A stretch of 64,000 nt of DNA, from positions 1 to 64,000 of the forward strand of contig JBOFDS010000009.1 of assembly GCA_051647245.1 (NCBI GenBank), written 5' to 3'. This document shows positions 1 through 8,498 of this stretch, piece by piece (positions within the stretch are counted from its first letter, which is position 1; every line of letters starts with the position of its first letter). Position numbers and translations under genes: made by a program. The notes beneath the pieces were generated by a model. The model did not search any database. It saw only the letters and a program-made list of their open reading frames with translations, and was not told the DNA's origin. Origin of the DNA: Brevinema_A sp051647245. Lineage in GTDB: Bacteria; Spirochaetota; Brevinematia; Brevinematales; Brevinemataceae.

Positions 1-158
1 AAAATCGTAATAACAACGGCGAAAGAACCGGTGGTTATCAAAACCGCGAGGGTGGTTACCAAAATCGTAATAACAACGGCGAAAGATCCGGTGGTTATCA
101 AAACCGCGAGGGCGGTTACCAAAATCGTAATAACAACGGCGAAAGAACCGGTGGTTAT
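1..158 (+). repeat. 60-bp in-frame tandem repeats in infB
   Basis: Positions 1-60, 61-120 and 121-about 158 carry the same 60-bp unit with only one or two substitutions per copy; the third copy decays after 158. Each unit encodes 20 residues rich in Gly, Asn, Arg, Gln and Tyr (RGG/YG-like). The array continues beyond the left edge. The near-identity of copies suggests recent expansion or gene conversion, so copy number may vary between strains. Confidence 0.93.
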
Positions 159-2198
159 AACAGACCTCAGGGTGAAAGATCAGGTGGATTTAGACCTCAA
201 GGTGGTGGACGTCCTGGTGGCATGAACGGTGCTTCAACCGCTACAAGTAATTCTAATTCTAAGACAGAAAGTCATCGCCGTCAAGCGATCCATAAAGATA
301 AAAAAGTTTTTGATAGAAACAATAAACGTCTTCAAGAAGAGATCGCATTGAGTAAACTTCAAGCTCCTATGAAAAAGAAAAAGGGTGAAGCGGTTATTCC
401 TGAAGAAATTCAAATTGGAACTATCATCAAGGTTTCCGATCTTGCTCATAAAATGAATCTGAAAGCAGCTGAATTGATTTCTACATTATTCAAACTTGGC
501 CAACAAGCAACAATCAATGATGATCTTGACTCTGATACAGCAATACTTTTAGCTGATGAATTTAATTGTCGTGTTGTTGTACAAGATGAGCACGAAGAAG
601 TGCAAATTAAAGTTGAAGAAGATAGTAGTGATGATTTAACTTCTCGTCCACCTATCGTGACAATTATGGGTCACGTTGACCATGGTAAAACAAGACTGCT
701 TGACACGATCCGTAAGACAAACGTTATTGCTCATGAATCTGGTGGTATTACTCAGCATATTGGTGCATATTCTGTAAAAGTACCTTCTGGCGACACTATT
801 ACCTTCTTGGATACACCTGGTCACGCGGCATTTACGTCTATGCGTGCACGTGGTGCTCAAATTACAGATATCGTGATTCTTGTGGTTTCTTCTGAAGAAG
901 GACCAAAACCTCAAACTATCGAAGCGTTAAGCCATGCGAGAGCTGCGGGAGTCAAGATTATTGTTGCGATCAACAAGATGGATCTTCCTAATGCAAACCC
1001 AGAAAAAATCAAACAAATGCTTGCTGAGCATGGACTTCTTTCCGAAGAATGGGGCGGTGATACCGTTTACGTTCCTGTGTCTGCAATGACTGGTGCAGGG
1101 ATTCCAGAGCTTCTTGAGATTGTACTTCTTGAGGCTGAAATGCTCCAACTCAAAGCCAACGCAAAACGTGCTGGTTATGGATTTGTTATTGAATCTAAAA
1201 TGGATATTGGACGTGGTGCTATTGCTACTGTGATTGTCAAAAATGGTACTGCAAAAGTTGGAGACAGTTATGTTTCTGGAACTACATTTGGTAAAATTCG
1301 TGCTATGTTTGACGACAAAGGTGCGAAGGTAACGGCTGCTGGCCCATCAACTCCTATCGAAATTATGGGATTTGACTCTCTTCCTGAAGCTGGAGATGAC
1401 TTCCATATCATGGAAAGTGAGGATGAAGCAAGATCTTTAGCAGGTCGTCGTGCTATCTTAAAACGTAACGAAGATATCGTTCGTCAAAAGAAAGCTACAA
1501 TGTCAAACTCTATGGAGAAAATCCAAAATCCAAACCTCAAAGAATATAAAGTTGTTGTTAAAGCTGACGTAAACGGTTCTTTAGAAGCGATCTTATATGC
1601 TCTTTCTAAATTGAAAAACACAGAAGTTAAGGTAACAGTTGTTCACTCAGGCATTGGTGCTGTAAGTGAAAATGATGTTATGCTTGCTCAGACGCTTGCT
1701 GATTCCGATGCTGATGCTGCTGCGATCTTGGCATTTAGAGTTCGTGTGGACTCCCTTGCGAAGACTCGTGCTGAAAGTGTTGATATTCCTGTTCGTCGTT
1801 ATAATGTGATCTACGACCTTGTAGAACATGTTCATAGTGTAATCGAAGGAATGCTTGACCCTGAAGTTTCTGAAACAAAAATTGGTGAAGCTGTCATTAA
1901 AGAAGTCTTCAAGATTTCTAATGTCGGTAAAGTTGCTGGTTCCTTAGTTACAGAAGGATTCTTACGTAAAGCAAATGTTGCTCGTCTCTATCGTGAGGGC
2001 ACTCAAGTTTGGTCTGGTTCTTTCAAAAGTATCAAAAGATTCAAAGACGAAGTCAATGAAGTTCAAGAAGGATTCGATTGTGGTATTACTTTCATCAATT
2101 ATGATGACTATAAAGCTGGTGATATCATTGAAACATATACTGTCGAAACATCAGTTCGTAAGTTAGATCTTTCTGAAAACGACAAGAAAAAGGATTAG
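3..2198 (+). CDS. infB: Translation initiation factor IF-2, 5'-truncated by the window edge
   Basis: GTPase that places fMet-tRNA on the 30S subunit and promotes subunit joining. The GTPase domain shows G1 GHVDHGKT (about 672-696), G3 DTPGH and G4 NKMD, followed by the usual domains II-IV; an IF2_N-type segment (IQIGTIIKVSDLAHKMN) precedes it. An ATG lies at 222, but the same frame is open to the left edge and encodes a Gly/Asn/Arg/Gln-rich segment with a 20-residue repeat (NRNNNGERTGGYQNREGGYQ). Because the ATG at 222 sits inside that run (GGRPGGMNG), the true start is almost certainly outside the window. rbfA follows 2 nt after the stop, the common infB-rbfA operon. Identification is certain; the extent of the N-terminal extension is unknown. 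Confidence 0.97.
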   Translation, partial: NRNNNGERTGGYQNREGGYQNRNNNGERSGGYQNREGGYQNRNNNGERTGGYNRPQGERSGGFRPQGGGRPGGMNGASTATSNSNSKTESHRRQAIHKDKKVFDRNNKRLQEEIALSKLQAPMKKKKGEAVIPEEIQIGTIIKVSDLAHKMNLKAAELISTLFKLGQQATINDDLDSDTAILLADEFNCRVVVQDEHEEVQIKVEEDSSDDLTSRPPIVTIMGHVDHGKTRLLDTIRKTNVIAHESGGITQHIGAYSVKVPSGDTITFLDTPGHAAFTSMRARGAQITDIVILVVSSEEGPKPQTIEALSHARAAGVKIIVAINKMDLPNANPEKIKQMLAEHGLLSEEWGGDTVYVPVSAMTGAGIPELLEIVLLEAEMLQLKANAKRAGYGFVIESKMDIGRGAIATVIVKNGTAKVGDSYVSGTTFGKIRAMFDDKGAKVTAAGPSTPIEIMGFDSLPEAGDDFHIMESEDEARSLAGRRAILKRNEDIVRQKKATMSNSMEKIQNPNLKEYKVVVKADVNGSLEAILYALSKLKNTEVKVTVVHSGIGAVSENDVMLAQTLADSDADAAAILAFRVRVDSLAKTRAESVDIPVRRYNVIYDLVEHVHSVIEGMLDPEVSETKIGEAVIKEVFKISNVGKVAGSLVTEGFLRKANVARLYREGTQVWSGSFKSIKRFKDEVNEVQEGFDCGITFINYDDYKAGDIIETYTVETSVRKLDLSENDKKKD

Positions 2199-2200
2199 AA

Positions 2201-2587
2201 ATGATCAGAAAAAATTTCGGTACAAATACAGCTTCTAGACGTTCTGAACGCTACGAAAAAAACATCCAAAAAGAAATTGCTATGGTGATCATGCAAGAAT
2301 TGAAAGATCCAGGCATTAATGCTCTTACTAGTGTTTTGGATGTTCGTATGTCTAAAGATTACGAAGTAGCTTATGTTAAAGTTCGTATTTTTGGATCTGA
2401 TAAAAAAGATATTGTTAAAACATTAGATGCGCTTAGACGATCTGCGGGTTATATTTCTTCTCATGTAGGCTCTAATTTAGGATTACGTCGTAGTCCAGAA
2501 ATCAGATTTGAGCCGGTTAAAGATGAAGAATATAATACTGTTTGGCTTAATAAAGATGTTCACTTTAATCAAGAAGATTCAGAATAA
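2201..2587 (+). CDS. rbfA: Ribosome-binding factor A
   Basis: 128-residue 30S maturation factor of the RbfA family (KH-like fold), which assists 16S rRNA 5'-end maturation. Family features visible are the N-terminal RSERYEKNIQKEIAMVI helix, LKDPGI, then the strand VRMSKDYEVAYVKVRIFG and the C-terminal LGLRRSPEIRF motif. Full length for the family. It starts 2 nt after infB and ends 9 nt before the DHH phosphoesterase, so the three genes are probably co-transcribed. Confidence 0.95.
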   Translation: MIRKNFGTNTASRRSERYEKNIQKEIAMVIMQELKDPGINALTSVLDVRMSKDYEVAYVKVRIFGSDKKDIVKTLDALRRSAGYISSHVGSNLGLRRSPEIRFEPVKDEEYNTVWLNKDVHFNQEDSE

Positions 2588-2596
2588 GGATTTTTC

Positions 2597-3586
2597 ATGC
2601 AAAATTTAGCTCAAAAAGTTGATGAATTAAAAATTCTTCTTAAAAATGCGCGACATGCTCGTATTGTTGCCCATCGTAATCCTGATGGAGATGCGGTTGG
2701 TAGCATGCTTGCATTCTCGTATATTTGTGATGCTTTCCAGCTGTCTTATGATGTCATGGTAGTAGACCCTATTCCTGAATACTTGGATTTTCTTCCACAT
2801 ATGGATAAAGTTACAAATTATTGTGAATTATCTGAAGAAGAAGAGATAATATCCAATGAAAAAACAGATCTTGTGATTTTTCTTGACTGTGGACAGATCA
2901 ATCGAGCAGGTGTTCTTGCTGATACGATCCTCTCACATCAAAAAATTGTAAATATTGATCATCATATTTCTAATACTATGTTTGGTCATTTGAATTATGT
3001 AGCTGATATTACAAGCACTTGTGAATTATTATTTCATATTATTCAACATCTAGGATTACCTTTAACAAAAGATCTTGCATGCTTGCTTTACACTGGAATT
3101 TTAACGGATACGGGACATTTTCAATATGATAAAACCACAGCTATGACTTTTGCGGCAGTATCTGCTTTGGTTGAAGCTGGTGTGAAGCCATATGAAATCT
3201 ATAACTATATATATCAAAGTTATCCTACAGCCTGGTTGTCGTTATTAAAAAATGGTCTCAACAAGTTAGAGCTCTATGATAAAGATAGAGTTGCTATCAT
3301 AGCCTTTTCTCAGAATGATTTTGCGGATGGTTTTGATGAAATTACGATCCTTGCGCCAATTATTGCATCCACAGATTCTATCGAAGTTTATGCTCTTATC
3401 AAAGAAAAAGAAGACGGTACCGTCTCGGCATCTTTAAGAAGTAAATCTGATGATATTGATGTTGCAAAAATAGCTGAAGCGTTTGAAGGTGGTGGTCATC
3501 AAAAAGCAGCTGGTTGTCGTACCAGTATCCATTCGCTTGAAGAATTCAAAGAAATGGTCAAATGTGAAATTCTAAAACATCTATAA
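2597..3586 (+). CDS. DHH/DHHA1 phosphoesterase, NrnA/MgpA-like (nanoRNase or pAp phosphatase)
   Basis: 329-residue bifunctional oligoribonuclease/pAp-phosphatase family protein. Metal-binding motifs of the DHH domain are visible: AHRNPDGDAVG (H26, D30, D32), D97 in FLDCG and the signature D121-H122-H123. A C-terminal DHHA1 substrate-binding domain ends in GGGHQKAAGC near residue 305. Family members degrade 2-5-nt RNAs and dephosphorylate pAp, and some cleave cyclic dinucleotides. The infB-rbfA-nrnA order is widespread. It ends at a strong bidirectional terminator. The exact substrate cannot be told from sequence. Confidence 0.9.
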   Translation: MQNLAQKVDELKILLKNARHARIVAHRNPDGDAVGSMLAFSYICDAFQLSYDVMVVDPIPEYLDFLPHMDKVTNYCELSEEEEIISNEKTDLVIFLDCGQINRAGVLADTILSHQKIVNIDHHISNTMFGHLNYVADITSTCELLFHIIQHLGLPLTKDLACLLYTGILTDTGHFQYDKTTAMTFAAVSALVEAGVKPYEIYNYIYQSYPTAWLSLLKNGLNKLELYDKDRVAIIAFSQNDFADGFDEITILAPIIASTDSIEVYALIKEKEDGTVSASLRSKSDDIDVAKIAEAFEGGGHQKAAGCRTSIHSLEEFKEMVKCEILKHL

Positions 3587-3617
3587 AAAAGTCCCCATTT
3601 AGGGGACTTTTTTCTTT
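3587..3617. terminator. Bidirectional intrinsic terminator
   Basis: Stem AGTCCCC / GGGGACT with loop ATTTA, an A-run before and a T-run after. It separates the convergent nrnA-like and histidine kinase genes and can serve both. Confidence 0.9.
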
Positions 3618-4705
3618 TATTCTGATAGTTTTTTTTGGCCTTGAGAAATAGGAAGAAGAATTTTAAAAGCAGCTCCTCCTAAATCACTCTCTGAAATAAT
3701 AATCAAACCCCCAATATCATGTACCATCTTATTGACGAGAGTAAGACCTAATCCAGTGCCTGTTTTTTTTGTGGTGAAATAAGGTTCGAAGACCTTACTT
3801 CGAATGGAAGCTGATATTCCATCACCAGAATCTTCAATACAAATAAGAAGATTAGTTTTTAGTTCATCTTCAGCAAGTGTTAGGCGTATAATTTTTTTAT
3901 CCTTATTCTCTAAAGCCTCTATCGCATTACGTATAAGATCTGATAAAACTTGTTGTAAAGTATTAGGGACAGTGAAAATTTTGGGAACTTGTGAAATATT
4001 AATTTCAAGCTTAATGTTTTTTTCAAAACACTCTTTTTCAAAAACTCTTTCCGTTGCTAAAATAATATCAGATGTTTCAGAAAATTGAAGAATAGGCTTA
4101 ACTTTTCGAGTCATATTAAGAAAATCATCAAGAACAGACAGCAATCTTTTACTTTCATGTTGTACTACAGAAAGATATTCTTCTATTTCAGGTGGCACAG
4201 AAAGAACTTCTTTATTAATTTGTCGTTGAATTAATTGAGTGTGAATATCAATGGCAGATAAAGGATTTTTAATTTCATGAGAAATACCTGCAGCAAGATT
4301 TTCTAATGCATCAAGCGTTGTACGAGTTTTCTTTGAGGACAAATCTTTCTGATAGATTGTAACATCTGAAATATAAAAAGCATCAAAAATATCGAAATGT
4401 TGATAATCTATTTCTAGCACCCTATCCTTTTGGTGGATATCTAGTAGTGAGATTATTCCTACGTGATTTTTTGTTGGAATAAAATTATTACATTCTTTTA
4501 GCAGATTTTTGATCTGAGTGGATTGATATAGAATATCCTCGCCGCGAAAAACAATGACACCTTTCGGATTTAATTCTACTAATTCAACAAGAAGAGCTCT
4601 TTCAGAAATCAAGGTCTCACTCAAGCGAATCAATTCCTCTTTCTGAAGTTTTGGGAGCGTCTGCAAGGCTTTTTTAAAAAAACGATCTTTTTTATTATTA
4701 TTCAT
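3617..4705 (-). CDS. Soluble NtrB-like sensor histidine kinase
   Basis: 362 residues with no membrane segment. An N-terminal coiled coil and PAS-like sensor region (about 1-130) is followed by a HisKA H-box (AAGISHEIKNPLS, phospho-acceptor H143) and a HATPase_c domain with N-box (SDLIRNAIEAL, N260), G1 (EDSGDGI, about 291-297), F-box (FEPYFTTKK) and G2 (TGTGLG, 315-320). This type commonly partners NtrC-family sigma54 activators. No response regulator gene is adjacent, so the partner lies elsewhere. RpoN and a sigma54 promoter occur in this window, but any link is inference. Confidence 0.9.
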   Translation of the reverse strand: MNNNKKDRFFKKALQTLPKLQKEELIRLSETLISERALLVELVELNPKGVIVFRGEDILYQSTQIKNLLKECNNFIPTKNHVGIISLLDIHQKDRVLEIDYQHFDIFDAFYISDVTIYQKDLSSKKTRTTLDALENLAAGISHEIKNPLSAIDIHTQLIQRQINKEVLSVPPEIEEYLSVVQHESKRLLSVLDDFLNMTRKVKPILQFSETSDIILATERVFEKECFEKNIKLEINISQVPKIFTVPNTLQQVLSDLIRNAIEALENKDKKIIRLTLAEDELKTNLLICIEDSGDGISASIRSKVFEPYFTTKKTGTGLGLTLVNKMVHDIGGLIIISESDLGGAAFKILLPISQGQKKLSE

Positions 4706-4726
4706 GGAAACTCCATTGAGAAATCA

Positions 4727-4753
4727 TAAGGGAATTTATTTAAATTCCGATAA
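4727..4753 (+). promoter_or_regulatory. Candidate sigma28 (FliA)-type promoter
   Basis: TAAG, 15 nt, TCCGATAA: close to the FliA consensus (TAAA-N15-GCCGATAA). The predicted start near 4760 is about 40 nt upstream of the gene at 4801. The -10 box recurs upstream of four other genes in the window. Confidence 0.5.
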
Positions 4754-4800
4754 AAACTTATAGATTCTTATTTATTAAGAAAGTTATTAAGAAGGTTGTT

Positions 4801-5580
4801 ATGAGTGATGCCCGAAAAGCCAGATATGAAATGGCAAAGCTAGAAGTAGAAAACAAAATCAAATTTACTCAAGAAAAATTGAAATATCTCACTAAAGAAT
4901 TAAAACATGATAAAAGTGCCTCGGATTTGTATACATTACTTGCAGTTATGGTATATCATATTTCGATTATTGAAATGTACTTTGATCAGAATAAAATTTA
5001 CCATTCATTCTATGATAGAAATAGTGAACCACTACTCGATAAAATTCGTAAAGAGTTTGTGAGTGCTTTTACCTTGACTGGAAGTTTTTTCGGAAGAAAA
5101 CCGCCTCAAACACTTCTTGAACCGTTACTTCCTCTTGCTGAAGCTCAAAAAATCACCGCAAAACGTCTCTTAAATCTATTCACAAAAATGGTTCGTAGTG
5201 CAGAAAAACTCAAAAAAGAATACGGGATTAATTCCCGTTATGTTAATAGTTTAGCTGATATTTATGGGGATGTTTGTTATTTTATTCTTCATATTGTGGA
5301 CTTTAGATACTACTTTAATAAAGTGAGAGACCTAAGTGATGAAGAATACGCTGATATTAAAGACTTATTAGATTTTGTCGGTGATCTTTTAATTAAAGTA
5401 ACAGACAATTACAAAGAAGCTTTCAATATGAACAAATCTCAAGCTTTTATTGAGAAAAGTCTAGAGCTTTTAGACTTTTCAGAAAAATACTATCGCTCAA
5501 CCAACGACAATCGAATTGCGGATCTTGGGCGCAAAAAAGAAATGTGGGAACGTCACCTTAACCAACTAAAAGACGCTTAA
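4801..5580 (+). CDS. Unknown helical cytoplasmic protein
   Basis: I do not recognise this 259-residue protein. It has no signal peptide or clear membrane segment, is charged and helix-rich throughout, and begins with a Lys/Glu-rich coiled-coil-like stretch (about 8-45). Aromatic-rich helices occur mid-protein (ILHIVDFRYYFNKV). A Shine-Dalgarno-like AAGG precedes the ATG. A sigma28-like box upstream suggests it could be expressed with motility genes, which is inference. Its last 23 nt overlap the convergent DUF192 gene. Confidence 0.8.
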   Translation: MSDARKARYEMAKLEVENKIKFTQEKLKYLTKELKHDKSASDLYTLLAVMVYHISIIEMYFDQNKIYHSFYDRNSEPLLDKIRKEFVSAFTLTGSFFGRKPPQTLLEPLLPLAEAQKITAKRLLNLFTKMVRSAEKLKKEYGINSRYVNSLADIYGDVCYFILHIVDFRYYFNKVRDLSDEEYADIKDLLDFVGDLLIKVTDNYKEAFNMNKSQAFIEKSLELLDFSEKYYRSTNDNRIADLGRKKEMWERHLNQLKDA

Positions 5581-5977
5581 TCTGCTGATCTTTTTGAGAT
5601 ACACCCTCTTTCAATAAACGACTAAACTCCTGCCAATTAGAACGAATTTTTTGTTCTAGGGCAGGATTTATTTCTAGGATATACTTGACATCATTGCGTT
5701 TTGATGTCATACTATTAGTACTCAAAGGTACGGCTTGAAATGTTTCTAGAATATTAAAATTGCTGTCAAGATAAAAAATCGTCATATTGAGATAAGTATT
5801 TTTCATCCAAAAACTGGCTTTTTGCGGTTGTTCATTGATAAAGAGCATTCCTTGAGAATCATCAGTCCATGCCTTTCTATACATAAGCCCTGTCGCTTTT
5901 TCTGTGGGTGTGATAGCAAGTTCAATCTGATAAGTTTGTGATAAAAACAAAAAAGCAATCATGAGAGAGGTTTTCAT
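5558..5977 (-). CDS. Exported DUF192 family protein
   Basis: 139 residues: an N-terminal hydrophobic signal-like stretch (about 4-16), then a DUF192 domain recognisable from ITPTEKATGLMYR, GMLFI and FWMKNTYLNMTIFYLD. The family is small, often exported, and has no established biochemical function. AAGGAG sits just upstream of the ATG. The 3' end overlaps the converging gene by 23 nt, with no terminator hairpin visible between them. Confidence 0.85.
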   Translation of the reverse strand: MKTSLMIAFLFLSQTYQIELAITPTEKATGLMYRKAWTDDSQGMLFINEQPQKASFWMKNTYLNMTIFYLDSNFNILETFQAVPLSTNSMTSKRNDVKYILEINPALEQKIRSNWQEFSRLLKEGVSQKDQQIKRLLVG

Positions 5978-6064
5978 AAAAACTCCTTACCGTGAAATAT
6001 TTATATCATAACACAAGATACAATAAATTACAATATATTAAAGAATAGAAAAGAGGTATAGCAC

Positions 6065-6679
6065 ATGTTTTCACAAGAAAAAAATATGTTAATCCCTATG
6101 GTGATTGAACAAACAGGACGTGGTGAACGTTCTTATGATATCTACTCTCGCCTTCTCAAAGAGCGTATCGTTATGCTTAATGGTCCCGTGGAAGATAATA
6201 TGGCTAACTTAATTGTCGCGCAATTATTGTTTTTAGCAGCAGAAGACCCTGAAAAAGATATCGAATTATATATCAACTCCCCAGGTGGTGTGATTACTGC
6301 TGGTATGGCGATCTACGATACCATGCAATTTATCAAGCCTGACGTAACAACAATTTGTATGGGACAAGCTGCATCTATGGGTGCCTTTCTACTTTCATCT
6401 GGTGCTCCAGGAAAAAGAAAAGCTTTACCAAACGCACGTATCATGATCCACCAACCTAGTGGTGGTGCTCAAGGGATGGCTTCTGATATTCAGATTCAAG
6501 CTCAAGAGATCCTTCGTATGCGTGAAATGCTTAACAAAATCATGGCAGGAAATACAGGTCAATCTATCGACACTTTGGAAAAAGACATGGATAGAGACTA
6601 TTTTATGTCTGCTTACGAAGCAAAGGAATACGGCTTGGTTGATACCGTTATTGAGCCAAAAGTAAATTCAAAAAAATAA
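6065..6679 (+). CDS. clpP: ATP-dependent Clp protease proteolytic subunit
   Basis: 204-residue serine peptidase forming the tetradecameric barrel of ClpXP/ClpAP/ClpCP. The catalytic triad is visible: Ser104 (GQAASMGAF), His129 (MIHQPSGG) and Asp178 (RDYFMSA). Length is typical. clpX starts 10 nt downstream, the usual clpP-clpX pair. No CIRCE- or CtsR-type operator is visible upstream. With an McsA/McsB-like pair elsewhere in the window, ClpP here may also serve a ClpC not present in the window. Confidence 0.97.
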   Translation: MFSQEKNMLIPMVIEQTGRGERSYDIYSRLLKERIVMLNGPVEDNMANLIVAQLLFLAAEDPEKDIELYINSPGGVITAGMAIYDTMQFIKPDVTTICMGQAASMGAFLLSSGAPGKRKALPNARIMIHQPSGGAQGMASDIQIQAQEILRMREMLNKIMAGNTGQSIDTLEKDMDRDYFMSAYEAKEYGLVDTVIEPKVNSKK

Positions 6680-6689
6680 GAGTAACTTC

Positions 6690-7961
6690 ATGAGTAAGAA
6701 ACAAAAGCCAGAAGATATTAATTGCGATATTTGTGGGGTATCTGCACTCGAGACGCAGATATTTGGAAGCGAAGATGGGGCTTTCATTTGTAAAGATTGT
6801 CTTGAAAGAGCATCTGAATTAGCTGAAGATGAATTTGAACTTAATACAGAAAGTCAGCAAGAAGCACTAAAAAAACTCCCAAAACCTTCTGATATCAAAA
6901 AATATCTTGATCAATACGTAATTGGACAAGAACAAACGAAAAAAGTTCTATCCGTTTCTGTTTATAATCATTATAAACGTATCCTCTCCGCTGGATCACC
7001 TACTTCTGAAAACGACGTAGAGCTTGAAAAAAGCAATATCCTTCTCATTGGGCCTACAGGATCTGGAAAAACTCTCCTTGCAAAAACAATTGCAAAAATC
7101 ATTGATGTGCCTTTCGCAATTGCCGATGCAACAACATTGACAGAATCAGGATATGTTGGTGATGATGTTGAAAATATTTTAGTACGTTTGCTCCAAAATG
7201 CTGCGGGTCATAATATGGTTCATAATTGGGATCCTATTGTAAAAAAGGCTCAAAAAGGCATTATTTATATTGATGAAATTGATAAAATCGCTCGTAAAGG
7301 CGAAAATGTATCTATCACTAGAGATGTTTCTGGCGAAGGCGTCCAGCAGGCTCTCCTCAAGATCATTGAAGGGACTGTGGCTGGCGTGCCTCCTCAAGGT
7401 GGTCGTAAACACCCTCATCAGCAGCAAATCATGATAGATACAAGCAATATTCTTTTTATTCTCGGTGGTGCATTCGTTGGTTTAGAAGAAATCATCAAAT
7501 CACGTACTGGTAAAAATAGTATTGGCTTCAAAGATAATGACGATAAAGTGAATTCTAATGAAAATTTTCTTTCTCAATTAGAACCACATGATATTGTGAA
7601 ATTTGGCTTGATCCCTGAATTCATCGGTCGTGTCCCTGTAATTGCTACCCTTAACAACCTCACAAAAGAAGAACTCCTTAATGTCCTTACAGAACCTAAA
7701 AACTCCTTAATTAAACAATACAAGAAGCTTCTTTCACTTGATAATATTGATCTTGACTTTACAGATGAAGCCTTATTGGCCATTGTTGAGAAAGCGCACA
7801 CACGTGAAAGTGGTGCGAGGGGACTTAGAGCTATTCTTGAATCAACAATGATGGACATCATGTTTGATGCTCCGGAAATTGCTCCTGCACAAATTATCAT
7901 TGATGCAGATGTTATCAATAAGGGTGCAAAGGCTAAAATCACTAAATCAAAGACAAAATAA
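6690..7961 (+). CDS. clpX: Clp protease ATP-binding subunit ClpX
   Basis: 423-residue AAA+ unfoldase. An N-terminal C4 zinc-binding domain (Cys12, Cys15, Cys34, Cys37) dimerises and binds adaptors. The AAA+ core has Walker A GPTGSGKT (121-128), Walker B IIYIDEIDK and the pore-loop motif SGYVGDDVE. The ClpP-docking segment falls in the expected place (SRTGKNSIGFK). Directly behind clpP; a small unknown gene follows 12 nt later. Confidence 0.97.
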   Translation: MSKKQKPEDINCDICGVSALETQIFGSEDGAFICKDCLERASELAEDEFELNTESQQEALKKLPKPSDIKKYLDQYVIGQEQTKKVLSVSVYNHYKRILSAGSPTSENDVELEKSNILLIGPTGSGKTLLAKTIAKIIDVPFAIADATTLTESGYVGDDVENILVRLLQNAAGHNMVHNWDPIVKKAQKGIIYIDEIDKIARKGENVSITRDVSGEGVQQALLKIIEGTVAGVPPQGGRKHPHQQQIMIDTSNILFILGGAFVGLEEIIKSRTGKNSIGFKDNDDKVNSNENFLSQLEPHDIVKFGLIPEFIGRVPVIATLNNLTKEELLNVLTEPKNSLIKQYKKLLSLDNIDLDFTDEALLAIVEKAHTRESGARGLRAILESTMMDIMFDAPEIAPAQIIIDADVINKGAKAKITKSKTK

Positions 7962-7973
7962 TATTGGAATTTT

Positions 7974-8468
7974 ATGACAAAAGAATTAAAGAAAATTATG
8001 GATTTACTAAATTCTATCGATGCAAGTAAATTAAAAGATCTTTCTCAAAAGTATAACAATGATCATGAAACGATGATTAACGATATTTTGAAAAAGGGCT
8101 TAAAAGAGGTTTATAAAAATTTTCAAACAAAAAAAATTCATCTTGGTATTTTATCTCAAAATGAACAACTCTTTCTATACTCTCTTTCTAATCAAAAATT
8201 TTCTTCATCCGTGAAATCCACTGTTCTATATATTATGCAAAGTTTTTTAGCTTATGAGAAAGAAGAATTTGTAAACATAGAACCTTTAATGGGCCTTGAA
8301 ATTGTAGAGTATGAAACTCTTACAAACCCTTTATTTATTAGAATTTCTCAACAAGATCAATATCAACTTTTAGATGAATTTGAGCATTCATGTGAAGAAA
8401 AATTACTCTCACGAGCCAAAGGATTTGCTCTTGCTGTTCGAACTATTGAAAAACTCAGAATAAAATAA
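7974..8468 (+). CDS. Unknown protein downstream of clpX
   Basis: 164 residues, not recognised. No signal peptide or membrane segment; Lys/Glu/Leu-rich and predicted helical, with no cysteine cluster or catalytic motif. It starts 12 nt after clpX and ends at an intrinsic terminator, so it is the last gene of the clpP-clpX unit. A role linked to proteolysis is a guess from position only. Confidence 0.75.
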   Translation: MTKELKKIMDLLNSIDASKLKDLSQKYNNDHETMINDILKKGLKEVYKNFQTKKIHLGILSQNEQLFLYSLSNQKFSSSVKSTVLYIMQSFLAYEKEEFVNIEPLMGLEIVEYETLTNPLFIRISQQDQYQLLDEFEHSCEEKLLSRAKGFALAVRTIEKLRIK

Positions 8469-8498
8469 AAAAGCTCCCTCTAGGGGAGCTTTTTTTGT
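8469..8498. terminator. Bidirectional intrinsic terminator
   Basis: Stem AGCTCCC / GGGAGCT flanked by A-run and T-run, shared by the clpX unit (+) and the potABCD operon (-). Confidence 0.9.

Noticed and set aside
1..158. 60-bp direct repeats as a possible CRISPR array
   Set aside because: Units abut without spacers and encode an in-frame 20-residue repeat in infB.
31..225. 64-codon ORF in another frame over the repeat
   Set aside because: It is a shadow of the infB repeat region; the infB frame is the one continued by the IF-2 domains.
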